This document shows, piece by piece, positions 1-5,448 of a stretch of 5,448 bases of DNA. The translations under genes and the position numbers were made by a program. Source of the DNA: an uncultured Eubacteriales bacterium (GTDB taxonomy: Bacteria; Bacillota; Clostridia; UBA1381; UBA9506); assembly GCA_902478395.1 (NCBI GenBank), contig CABSKZ010000213.1, positions 1 to 5,448 on the forward strand. Direction: 5' to 3'. Position 1 is the stretch's first letter. Each line of letters opens with the position of its first letter. The notes under the pieces were generated by a model that saw only the letters and a list, made by a program, of their open reading frames with translations, made no database searches and was not told where the DNA came from.

Positions 1-480
1 GCAGGACTGATGACAAAGGTGAATCTCATTGTTGCGTTTGTCATTTTGTTTTGTTTTATTTTAATTGGTATCTTGTTTGATGTTGTTGGCGTGTCCGTTA
101 CCGCCGCGTCGGAGGTTCCGTTCCATTCGCTGTCTTCGCGCAAGGTTCGTGGGGCGAGAGAAGCCGTCCGGCTGATTCGCAACGCGGACAAGGTTGGAAA
201 CTTCTGTAATGACGTAATTGGGGATATTTGTGGTATCATTTCCGGCAGCGCGACTTCGGCTATCGTGGTCATGCTGCACGCGATGATGCCGGGCAGCAAT
301 GAGTTTATCGTGACAATCGTTCTCGCTGGAATGACGGCCGCGCTAACCGTCGGAGGAAAGGCTGCCGGTAAATCGTTTGCCATATCCAATTGCAATACTA
401 TTGTATTCACGGTCGGAAAGCTGGTCAGTTTTGTCCGGCCGGCAAGAGAAAAGAAAGAGAAAAAGAGGTCTAATAGATGA
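1..480 (+). CDS. CorB-like small DUF21 (CNNM-type) membrane protein, 5' end probably outside the window
   Basis: Resembles the short clostridial proteins annotated as 'Mg2+ and Co2+ transporter CorB', which carry only the DUF21 membrane module of the CNNM/CorB/CorC family. Numbering from the ATG at 10: a long hydrophobic helix at about 5-32, then the family-like stretch TAASEVPFHSLSSRK (31-45), a polar segment RLIRNADKV (54-62), FCNDVIGDICG (65-75), two more hydrophobic segments at about 74-92 and 98-115, and a basic, lysine-rich tail (143-156). The usual CBS pair and the CorC_HlyC domain are absent, since the gene stops after residue 156. The frame is open from base 1 (GCA GGA CTG before the ATG), the AGGA at 3-6 lies too close to ATG 10 for a good ribosome site, and homologues as I recall them have an extra N-terminal membrane segment. 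I therefore treat it as a 5'-partial gene, with ATG 10 as the fallback start. Its stop overlaps aroE by 4 bases. A metal transport role is inferred only from the family name. Confidence 0.72.
   Translation, partial: AGLMTKVNLIVAFVILFCFILIGILFDVVGVSVTAASEVPFHSLSSRKVRGAREAVRLIRNADKVGNFCNDVIGDICGIISGSATSAIVVMLHAMMPGSNEFIVTIVLAGMTAALTVGGKAAGKSFAISNCNTIVFTVGKLVSFVRPAREKKEKKRSNR
463..468 (+). promoter_or_regulatory. Ribosome binding site for aroE, inside the upstream gene
   Basis: AAGAGG lies 8 bases before the aroE ATG at 477. It is at the end of an unbroken purine run (444-468) that also encodes the lysine-rich C-terminus of the DUF21 protein. Together with the ATGA overlap it supports translational coupling and fixes the aroE start. 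Confidence 0.7.
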
Positions 481-1328
481 TAGAAACGACAAATAAAACA
501 AGACTTTTAGGGATTATTGGAACGCCGGTAGAGCATACCCTGTCGCCGAAGATGCACAGTTATATGGCCCGAAAAAACAATGAGGACTTAGCATATCTGG
601 CTTTTGATGTGGCAAACGGTGATTTTAAGAATGTTGTCGATGCCGCAAAAAAGATGGGGGCGCTGGGGTTTAACATTACATCGCCATACAAGGTGGAGGT
701 GATGGGTTGCCTTGACGAGATAGATGAGGAAGCACAGCGGATGGGAAGCGTCAACACCATTGTGAATCGTGAAGGGAAATGGTACGGCTATAACACAGAT
801 GGCGCAGGCTTTGTCGGTGCGCTGGTCCTGGATGGATATGTACTTAAAGGAAAAAAGATTCTCATGTTGGGCGCCGGTGGTTCTGCCCGCAGTGTTTCCT
901 ACAAATTTGCGCAGCAAAATGTAGGTTCGATTACTATTTCTGCAAGAAATGGACAAAATATAGCTAAAATAGGTGACGTCATCACCCAATATACGGACGT
1001 CCCATTTTATGGGGAGATGGACGATTCCACCGAATATGATTATATCGTCAACACGACGCCGCTTGGAATGCATCCGCACGAAGGAGAAAATCCGTTTGCG
1101 GCGTATATGGATAAAATTCATTCCGGAACGGTATGCTGCGATTTAATTTATAATCCACGGAAAACGCTTTTTTTAAGAGAAGCAGAAAAGCGCGGCGCAA
1201 AGCTGGTAAACGGTTTGCCAATGCTTGTTTTACAAGGAATTTACGCATTCAGCCACTATATCGGGCGGGACATTGACGTTTCCATATATGGAGAGCTGAT
1301 GGACTTGTTGGGAGAATTCAAAATCTGA
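477..1328 (+). CDS. aroE: Shikimate dehydrogenase (NADP+)
   Basis: Reduces 3-dehydroshikimate to shikimate with NADPH, the fourth step of chorismate and aromatic amino acid synthesis, in the cytosol. The 283-residue length is normal for the family. The N-terminal substrate domain shows GIIGTPVEHTLSPKMH (12-27), GFNITSPYK (64-72) with catalytic Lys72, GSVNT (90-94) with Asn93, and GYNTDGAGF (104-112) with catalytic Asp108. The cofactor domain has the glycine-rich loop LGAGGSARS (131-139), Arg157 just after the second strand where the NADP phosphate is normally held, NTTPLGM (192-198), DLIYNP (222-227), and NGLPMLVLQG (245-254) with substrate-binding Gln253. The substrate-binding Ser-x-Ser motif reads Thr21-Leu-Ser23, a conservative change. 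The start is supported by AAGAGG 8 bases upstream and by the immediate LLGIIG strand. It overlaps the preceding gene by 4 bases. No other aro genes are visible here, so the gene is apart from the rest of its pathway within this window. A quinate/shikimate dehydrogenase variant cannot be excluded. Confidence 0.95.
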   Translation: MIETTNKTRLLGIIGTPVEHTLSPKMHSYMARKNNEDLAYLAFDVANGDFKNVVDAAKKMGALGFNITSPYKVEVMGCLDEIDEEAQRMGSVNTIVNREGKWYGYNTDGAGFVGALVLDGYVLKGKKILMLGAGGSARSVSYKFAQQNVGSITISARNGQNIAKIGDVITQYTDVPFYGEMDDSTEYDYIVNTTPLGMHPHEGENPFAAYMDKIHSGTVCCDLIYNPRKTLFLREAEKRGAKLVNGLPMLVLQGIYAFSHYIGRDIDVSIYGELMDLLGEFKI

Positions 1329-1337
1329 AATTGACGT

Positions 1338-1345
1338 AGAAGGTG
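1338..1345 (+). promoter_or_regulatory. Ribosome binding site for the DUF2156 gene
   Basis: AGAAGGTG, 5 bases before the ATG at 1351, in the 22-base gap after aroE. It supports this start over later in-frame methionines. Confidence 0.65.
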
Positions 1346-1350
1346 CACAA

Positions 1351-2229
1351 ATGATAGAGCGGAGACATATTACGCTGGAAGATAAGGACTTATTGAGAGA
1401 TTATATTCAGAAGGATGATAATTCCACCTATAACTACACGACAATGTACCTCTGGTCGCAGGATGGTTCCATCACCTACGCCGAAGTGTGCGGGTGTCTG
1501 GTCGTATTTTACCAGTTCGGCAAAGGACCTATTACCGCTTCCTTCCCTGTAGGAAACGGAGATGTCAAAGCCGCGGTTGAAACGGTTTCCGCATATCTTC
1601 GGGAAAACAAACTAAATCCTGTTTTCCGCAATTTAGATGATGGTAAAGTGGAAATGATGAAGGCGCTGTTTCCGGGCCGGTTTGAGTATATTTACGACAG
1701 AAACAACTCCGATTATCTTTATGAAACCGAAAAAATGATTACGCATGCCGGCAAAAAACTTCACCAGAAGAGAAACCATTTAAATTATTTCCTCAAAACT
1801 TACCAATATGAATACATTGAATTGACGCATGATGACATGGAAGAGTGCCGCACCCTCTTTGATCGTTGGATTGATGAGAAAGAAGCCCTGCATTGGATAG
1901 GCGATTCCCGTGAAGCAACCTACCGTCTGTTGGACCATTTCGATTATCTTGGAGTGCGGGGCGGCGGCATTAAAATTAACGGAGAGCTGATTGCTTTTTC
2001 CATCGGTGAGCCGGTGACGGACAATACCGCGCTTATTCATATCGAATTTGGGGACCCAACGATACGCGGCGCGTTCAATATCATCAACCAACAGTTCTGT
2101 GAGCATGCTTGGAGTGCGTATCAATATGTGAACCGCGAGGAGGATATGGGCCTTCCCGGCTTGCGGCAGGCGAAGCTGGCCTACAGGCCGGTTAGAATCT
2201 TGGACAAGTATAACGCGGTTGCAATTTAG
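1351..2229 (+). CDS. DUF2156 / phosphatidylglycerol lysyltransferase C-terminal domain protein (soluble)
   Basis: Belongs, from its motifs, to the DUF2156 (LPG_synthase_C) family: 292 residues with no membrane segment or signal peptide. In MprF-type proteins the related domain moves an amino acid from aminoacyl-tRNA to a membrane lipid, using a tandem GNAT-like fold; stand-alone members like this one have no settled substrate. Visible marks are an N-terminal half with Tyr/Trp-rich TTMYLWS (30-36), a basic motif KLHQKRNHLN (136-145) typical of the family and likely to contact a phosphate or tRNA-type donor, HIEFGD (230-235), a segment IRGAFNIINQQF at about 238-249, and the C-terminal signature YVNREEDMGLPGLRQAK (259-275) followed by LAYRP (276-280). 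The start is supported by AGAAGG 5 bases upstream. The gene follows aroE by 22 bases and precedes an Eis-like acetyltransferase by 12, so the two are probably co-translated and may act together. The family is called with good confidence; lipid or peptide aminoacylation is only a possibility. Confidence 0.85.
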   Translation: MIERRHITLEDKDLLRDYIQKDDNSTYNYTTMYLWSQDGSITYAEVCGCLVVFYQFGKGPITASFPVGNGDVKAAVETVSAYLRENKLNPVFRNLDDGKVEMMKALFPGRFEYIYDRNNSDYLYETEKMITHAGKKLHQKRNHLNYFLKTYQYEYIELTHDDMEECRTLFDRWIDEKEALHWIGDSREATYRLLDHFDYLGVRGGGIKINGELIAFSIGEPVTDNTALIHIEFGDPTIRGAFNIINQQFCEHAWSAYQYVNREEDMGLPGLRQAKLAYRPVRILDKYNAVAI

Positions 2230-2230
2230 C

Positions 2231-2236
2231 GGAGGA
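2231..2236 (+). promoter_or_regulatory. Strong ribosome binding site for the Eis-like GNAT gene
   Basis: GGAGGA, 5 bases before the ATG at 2242, directly after the stop of the DUF2156 gene. It is the strongest such site in the window and settles the start. Confidence 0.75.
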
Positions 2237-2241
2237 CACAG

Positions 2242-3381
2242 ATGAACTTTGGACAAGCGCGGCTGGAGGAAAAGGGACAAATAAAAGACCTTTGGGCTTA
2301 TGCTTTCAATGAGCAGGAGCCTTTTTTGTCTGGCTATTTTGATAAGTACTGGAACTGTGCAGACGCGGTAGCCGCAACAGAGAATGGAACAGTCGCCGGG
2401 GCGCTGCACATGCAGTCATACCCTCTTCATTTGTATGGACGGACGGTTTCAGCCTCCTATATCGAGGGAGTCAGTGTACTGCCGGAAATGCGCGGAAAGG
2501 GAATCGCCAAGGGATTAATGAAGCAGGCATTAGATATGGAGTGGCGGCGCGGCGACGCGTTGAGTATATTAATACCGTTTTCCTACGAATTTTACCGCCG
2601 TATGGGATATGCGCTTTGTTACAGCCAGCAATATTTCGAGTGCGGCGCGGCGGATCTGCCATCAGAGACAAAGGGATACTCTGCTATAAGAAGGCTTACC
2701 GCAGCGGATATTCCGGAGATGAAACGCCTGTATGAGGCATTCTGTAAGGATAAAAACGGCTGGTTGATACGCGATAGTCGATATTGGGAATATCTGTTTT
2801 TTTTGATGGGAATTGCGAGCGGATATTTTTATGGCGCGTTTGATACGAGCGGAAACATGCGTGGCTACGTTGGATTTTTAAAGCAAAAGGAACGGTTTAA
2901 AGTAAAGGAACTTGTTTATGCGGACGGTAAGGCCCTGTCTGGCCTGTTAAGCTTTGTAGCATCTCATTTTTCCGTCTATAACACCATTGCATTTGACGCT
3001 CCGGCTGGGGACAGACTGCACGACTTTCTCGCAAATCCACGCTGTACCTGCACAATCAAGCCGTCTTTCATGGCGCGCATCGTAAACGTGGAGCAGGCGC
3101 TTTCCATCGTTGCCGGACAGGAAGATATAGTTCTTGCGGTTGAGGATTCCTTTTACGAGAAGAACAACGGCGTATACAGCCTGTGTGGCGGAAAAGTAGA
3201 GAAGTCTGCAACCGCGAAGCCGGAAATGAAATTGGGGATACAGCAGTTAACACAGCTGTTCTGCGGATTTGTTTCCAGCTATGAGCTGGCGGGGCTGGGG
3301 CAGATTTCAATGAAGCCAGAGCTGCTTGCAAAGCTGGACAGGCTATTTCCACAAAAGAAAAACTATTTGTATGAATTTTGA
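2242..3381 (+). CDS. Eis-like GNAT family N-acetyltransferase with C-terminal sterol-carrier-like domain
   Basis: A 379-residue cytosolic protein with the three-part Eis layout: an N-terminal GNAT domain (about 1-140), a second degenerate GNAT domain (about 145-270), and an SCP2-like domain (about 277-379). The acetyl-CoA loop is clear in VSVLPEMRGKGIAKGLM (77-93), the classic R-x-x-G-x-G/A motif. IPFSYEFYRRMGY (111-123) gives a Tyr118 where GNAT enzymes have their general acid. The third domain opens with MARIVNVEQAL (277-287), the usual Eis-type junction. The chain ends in LYEF; in mycobacterial Eis the C-terminal Phe carboxylate serves as catalytic base, and the terminal Phe379 fits that arrangement. 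Eis proteins acetylate amines, including aminoglycosides, lysines and polyamines, but clostridial members are mostly unstudied, so the substrate here is unknown. The start is fixed by GGAGGA 5 bases upstream. It sits 12 bases after the DUF2156 gene and 29 before trmFO. Resistance to aminoglycosides should not be assumed from the name. Confidence 0.87.
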   Translation: MNFGQARLEEKGQIKDLWAYAFNEQEPFLSGYFDKYWNCADAVAATENGTVAGALHMQSYPLHLYGRTVSASYIEGVSVLPEMRGKGIAKGLMKQALDMEWRRGDALSILIPFSYEFYRRMGYALCYSQQYFECGAADLPSETKGYSAIRRLTAADIPEMKRLYEAFCKDKNGWLIRDSRYWEYLFFLMGIASGYFYGAFDTSGNMRGYVGFLKQKERFKVKELVYADGKALSGLLSFVASHFSVYNTIAFDAPAGDRLHDFLANPRCTCTIKPSFMARIVNVEQALSIVAGQEDIVLAVEDSFYEKNNGVYSLCGGKVEKSATAKPEMKLGIQQLTQLFCGFVSSYELAGLGQISMKPELLAKLDRLFPQKKNYLYEF

Positions 3382-3395
3382 TACCAGATTTGAAA

Positions 3396-3401
3396 GAAAG
3401 G
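3396..3401 (+). promoter_or_regulatory. Ribosome binding site for trmFO
   Basis: GAAAGG, 9 bases before the ATG at 3411, within the 29-base gap that is the longest non-coding stretch here. No hairpin terminator or convincing promoter is seen in that gap. Confidence 0.55.
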
Positions 3402-3410
3402 CGTGGATAA

Positions 3411-4715
3411 ATGAAAGCGATTGTAGTCGGCGGTGGTCTGGCGGGATGTGAGGCAGCGTGGCAGCTTGCAAAACAGGGAATCGAGGTTACCTTATATGAG
3501 ATGAAACCTGAGAAAAAAAGTCCGGCACATTCTCTTGATTTGCTGGGCGAACTGGTGTGCTCCAATTCGCTCCGGGCCGATACGCTGGAAAATGGGGCCG
3601 GTCTGTTAAAAGCAGAAATGCGGATGCTCGATTCGGTGGTGACTACGTGTGCAGATGCAACGCGTGTTCCGGCTGGCGGCGCGCTTGCGGTGGATCGGGT
3701 TGGGTTCGCACAAATGATGACGGACATCATCCGGGGTAACCCTTTCATTGAGGTTGTACAGGAGGAGGTTCACTCGATTCCTGACGGAGACTGCGTGGTG
3801 ATTGCCAGCGGACCGCTGACGAGTGAAGCGCTTTCTAAGAGCATTCAGGAATTTTTTGGCGAAGAGCAGTTGTATTTTTATGACGCCGCCGCGCCGATTG
3901 TTACATATGAATCAATTGATAAAAGTAAGGTGTACCGGAAAGCCCGGTATGACAAAGGAACCGCTGACTATATTAACTGTCCGATGAACAAGGCGCAGTA
4001 CGAAGCCTTTTATGAAGAGCTGATTCACGCGGAAACAGCGGAGATGAAGTCTTTTGAACGGCAAAAGGTCTTTGAAGGTTGTATGCCGGTTGAGGTAATG
4101 GCAAAACGCGGCCCACACACCCTGACCTTCGGCCCGCTCAAACCCGTAGGACTGGAACACCCGGAAACTGGTGAGGAGTTTTACGCTGTCGTACAGCTGA
4201 GGCAGGACGACAAGGATGGAGCGCTGTATAATATGGTCGGGTTCCAGACGCACTTGAAATTCGGAGAGCAAAAGCGTGTATTTTCTATGATTCCGGGGCT
4301 GGAGCACCTTGAAATTGTACGCTATGGCGTCATGCACCGGAACACCTTTCTCCATTCGCCCGGAATACTGAAAAACACCTACGAAACCAAGAAACGCCCT
4401 GGCCTGTTTTTTGCCGGGCAAATTACTGGGGTGGAGGGGTATGTGGAATCCGCATCTTCAGGTATTGTCGCGGGTATCAATGCAGCTAAACACCTTCTCG
4501 GAAAGACACCAGTGGTATTCCCATCGTCAACAGCGACCGGTGCGCTGGCACACCACGTTTCCAGCTTCTCAGGCAAAGATTTTCAACCAATGAACATTAA
4601 CTTCGGCATCATTGACGGGTTGGATTGCCGTATCAAAAATAAGAAGGAGCGGTATCAAAAAATATCTGAACGGGCGCTAAAAAATATGAAAGAAATCATA
4701 GAGAGGTCATTATGA
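3411..4715 (+). CDS. trmFO: Methylenetetrahydrofolate-tRNA-(uracil-54-C5)-methyltransferase (FADH2-oxidizing)
   Basis: Makes ribothymidine at position 54 of the tRNA T-loop, taking the methylene group from 5,10-methylenetetrahydrofolate and the reducing power from FADH2, rather than using S-adenosylmethionine as TrmA does. The 434-residue length matches the family. The FAD dinucleotide-binding motif GGGLAGCEAA (7-16) is followed by LYEMKP (28-33). LVCSNSLRAD (48-57) contains Cys50, which corresponds to B. subtilis Cys53. Also present are RVPAGGALAVDR (85-96), RYDKGTADYINCPMNK (179-194) and FEGCMPVEVMAKRG (221-234) with Cys224, matching the catalytic Cys226 of B. subtilis. FGPLKPVG and, near the C-terminus, FFAGQITGVEGYVESASSG (second FAD-binding region) follow. 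These features separate it from the related GidA/MnmG, which is longer and modifies the wobble uridine. The start is supported by GAAAGG upstream and by the immediate FAD strand KAIVVGGG. Its last codons overlap the start of the helicase gene by 4 bases. In B. subtilis trmFO sits beside topA and the codV group instead. Confidence 0.97.
   Translation: MKAIVVGGGLAGCEAAWQLAKQGIEVTLYEMKPEKKSPAHSLDLLGELVCSNSLRADTLENGAGLLKAEMRMLDSVVTTCADATRVPAGGALAVDRVGFAQMMTDIIRGNPFIEVVQEEVHSIPDGDCVVIASGPLTSEALSKSIQEFFGEEQLYFYDAAAPIVTYESIDKSKVYRKARYDKGTADYINCPMNKAQYEAFYEELIHAETAEMKSFERQKVFEGCMPVEVMAKRGPHTLTFGPLKPVGLEHPETGEEFYAVVQLRQDDKDGALYNMVGFQTHLKFGEQKRVFSMIPGLEHLEIVRYGVMHRNTFLHSPGILKNTYETKKRPGLFFAGQITGVEGYVESASSGIVAGINAAKHLLGKTPVVFPSSTATGALAHHVSSFSGKDFQPMNINFGIIDGLDCRIKNKKERYQKISERALKNMKEIIERSL
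4701..4706 (+). promoter_or_regulatory. Ribosome binding site for the helicase gene, inside trmFO
   Basis: GAGAGG within the last codons of trmFO, 5 bases before the ATG at 4712. With the ATGA overlap (4712-4715) it implies translational coupling and fixes the helicase start. Confidence 0.7.
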
Positions 4716-5448
4716 ATTTAGAACAATTTAACGGGAAACAAAGAGCCGCAATATTGACTACGGACGGGCCGATTCTGATTCTGGCGGGGGCAGGCTCAGG
4801 CAAAACAACCGTTGTCGTCAACAAAATCGCATATATACTGGAACAGGCGCTTGCACGTCCATACCAGATGCTGGCAATCACGTTCACCAATAAGGCCGCG
4901 AACGAAATGAAGGAACGGATTGAAGGGCTCATTGGCGCAGACGCGGCGGAAGGCATGTGGATTCATACCTTCCATTCCGCCTGTATGCGGATTTTGCGGC
5001 GAAATATTGAATGTCTGGGGTATAAATCGGACTTTATTATCTATGATTCCGCCGATCAGAAGACGTTGATAAAGCGTTGTCTGAAGGAACTGAACATGGA
5101 TGAGAAATTTTTCCCGCCGCGCAGCGTGCTTTCTGTGATTTCCTCCGCGAAAGATGATTTGATGGAGCCGGATACGTTCGCTGAAGCGTATGAGTCAGAC
5201 TTTCGGAAAGCGAAAATCGGCGAGGTGTATAAGCTTTATCAGAAACGGCTGTTTGAAGCAAATGCACTGGATTTTGACGATATCATCATGCAGACCGTGA
5301 AGCTGCTGTCACAGGAGCCAGAGGTGCTTTCATATTATCAAAATAGATTCCGGTATATATTTGTAGACGAATATCAGGATACGAACAATTCACAGTATAT
5401 GCTGACGAGTATGCTGGCCGCTGTCCACCAAAACATCTGTGTGGTTGG
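4712..5448 (+). CDS. pcrA: PcrA/UvrD-type ATP-dependent DNA helicase, 3' end outside the window
   Basis: The first 245 codons of a superfamily 1A 3'-to-5' DNA helicase; family members run to roughly 700-750 residues, so about a third is here. PcrA/UvrD unwinds DNA in nucleotide excision repair and mismatch-type repair, clears recombinase filaments and helps rolling-circle replication. Motifs in order: Q motif with FNGKQRAAI (6-14), Walker A AGAGSGKT (25-32), motif Ia AITFTNKAANEMKERI (55-70), motif Ib HTFHS (85-89), the 1B subdomain containing ELNMDEKFFPPR, LDFDDI (186-191), and Walker B / motif II VDEYQDTN (218-225). The reading frame is open to the last base, ending in CVVG, where motif III (GDDDQSIY in relatives) would begin. 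The frame was read by hand from the ATG overlapping the trmFO stop; GAGAGG lies 5 bases upstream. RecB/AddA and Rep are alternatives within the superfamily, but the short N-terminus and motif spelling fit PcrA best. In many Firmicutes pcrA is followed by ligA, which could lie just outside. Confidence 0.92.
   Translation, partial: MNLEQFNGKQRAAILTTDGPILILAGAGSGKTTVVVNKIAYILEQALARPYQMLAITFTNKAANEMKERIEGLIGADAAEGMWIHTFHSACMRILRRNIECLGYKSDFIIYDSADQKTLIKRCLKELNMDEKFFPPRSVLSVISSAKDDLMEPDTFAEAYESDFRKAKIGEVYKLYQKRLFEANALDFDDIIMQTVKLLSQEPEVLSYYQNRFRYIFVDEYQDTNNSQYMLTSMLAAVHQNICVV

Noticed and set aside
972..1013. Cluster of small inverted repeats: GGTGA/TCACC, two GACGTC palindromes 21 bases apart, and CCCAT/ATGGG
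   Set aside because: All lie inside aroE coding sequence, the stems are 5-8 bases long, and they are explained by codons for Gly-Asp-Val and Thr-Asp-Val. Not strong enough for an operator or attenuator.
588..1121. Minus-strand open frame of 177 codons opposite aroE
   Set aside because: The + strand carries unmistakable AroE motifs throughout. The antisense translation has no recognisable domain.
1331..1336. TTGACG resembling a -35 promoter box after aroE
   Set aside because: No matching -10 box at the right distance; the expected place falls within the next gene's first codons.
1602..1627. Possible hairpin GGAAAAC / GTTTTCC with a 12-base loop
   Set aside because: It is inside the DUF2156 coding region, A/T-rich, with no following T run, so it is not a terminator.
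1780..2409. Minus-strand open frame of 209 codons opposite the DUF2156 and GNAT genes
   Set aside because: It spans the junction of two real genes and has no family motif.
3382..3410. 29-base gap before trmFO considered as a promoter or terminator site
   Set aside because: No stem-loop, T run or paired -35/-10 boxes; only a ribosome site is supported.
3714..3730. ATGATG / CATCAT inverted repeat
   Set aside because: A 6-base stem inside trmFO, explained by the Met-Met-Thr-Asp-Ile-Ile codons.
3068..3748. Long minus-strand open frame of 226 codons across the GNAT/trmFO junction
   Set aside because: It lies opposite two well-supported genes. Its translation is rich in Ser, Pro and Ala without domain motifs, as expected of a shadow frame.
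3912..4421. Minus-strand open frame of 169 codons opposite trmFO
   Set aside because: It covers the most conserved part of TrmFO and has no domain of its own.

Overview
The window is a compact, one-directional stretch of bacterial chromosome. Six protein-coding genes, all on the + strand, fill almost every base. The largest gap between genes is 29 bases. Two junctions are 4-base ATGA overlaps (477-480 and 4712-4715), and every complete gene has a purine-rich ribosome binding site. The style (AGAGG/GGAGGA sites, mid G+C, folate-dependent TrmFO, a PcrA-type helicase, a small CorB-like DUF21 protein) points to a Firmicute, most likely an anaerobic Clostridia lineage such as Oscillospirales. That assignment is an inference from protein flavour, not from a database search.

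Layout: (1) 1-480, the end of a small membrane protein of the CorB/DUF21 type, whose true start is probably left of the window. (2) 477-1328, aroE, shikimate dehydrogenase. (3) 1351-2229, a soluble protein of the DUF2156 / phosphatidylglycerol lysyltransferase C-terminal (LPG_synthase_C) family. (4) 2242-3381, an Eis-like GNAT N-acetyltransferase with a C-terminal sterol-carrier-like domain. (5) 3411-4715, trmFO, the folate- and FAD-dependent tRNA U54 methyltransferase. (6) 4712 to the right edge, the first 245 codons of a PcrA/UvrD-type DNA helicase, cut just before motif III.

The spacing and lack of terminators suggest one transcript, but the products do not form one pathway: aromatic amino acid synthesis, tRNA modification and DNA repair/replication sit next to two enzymes of uncertain substrate. 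Genes 3 and 4 are the likeliest functional pair, both expected to have GNAT-type folds and separated by only 12 bases.

No RNA gene, mobile element, CRISPR array, prophage sign, long repeat or clear terminator or promoter was seen. No non-coding stretch exceeds 30 bases. I found no convincing undescribed system. The observations below are modest ones about unusual family members and gene neighbourhood.
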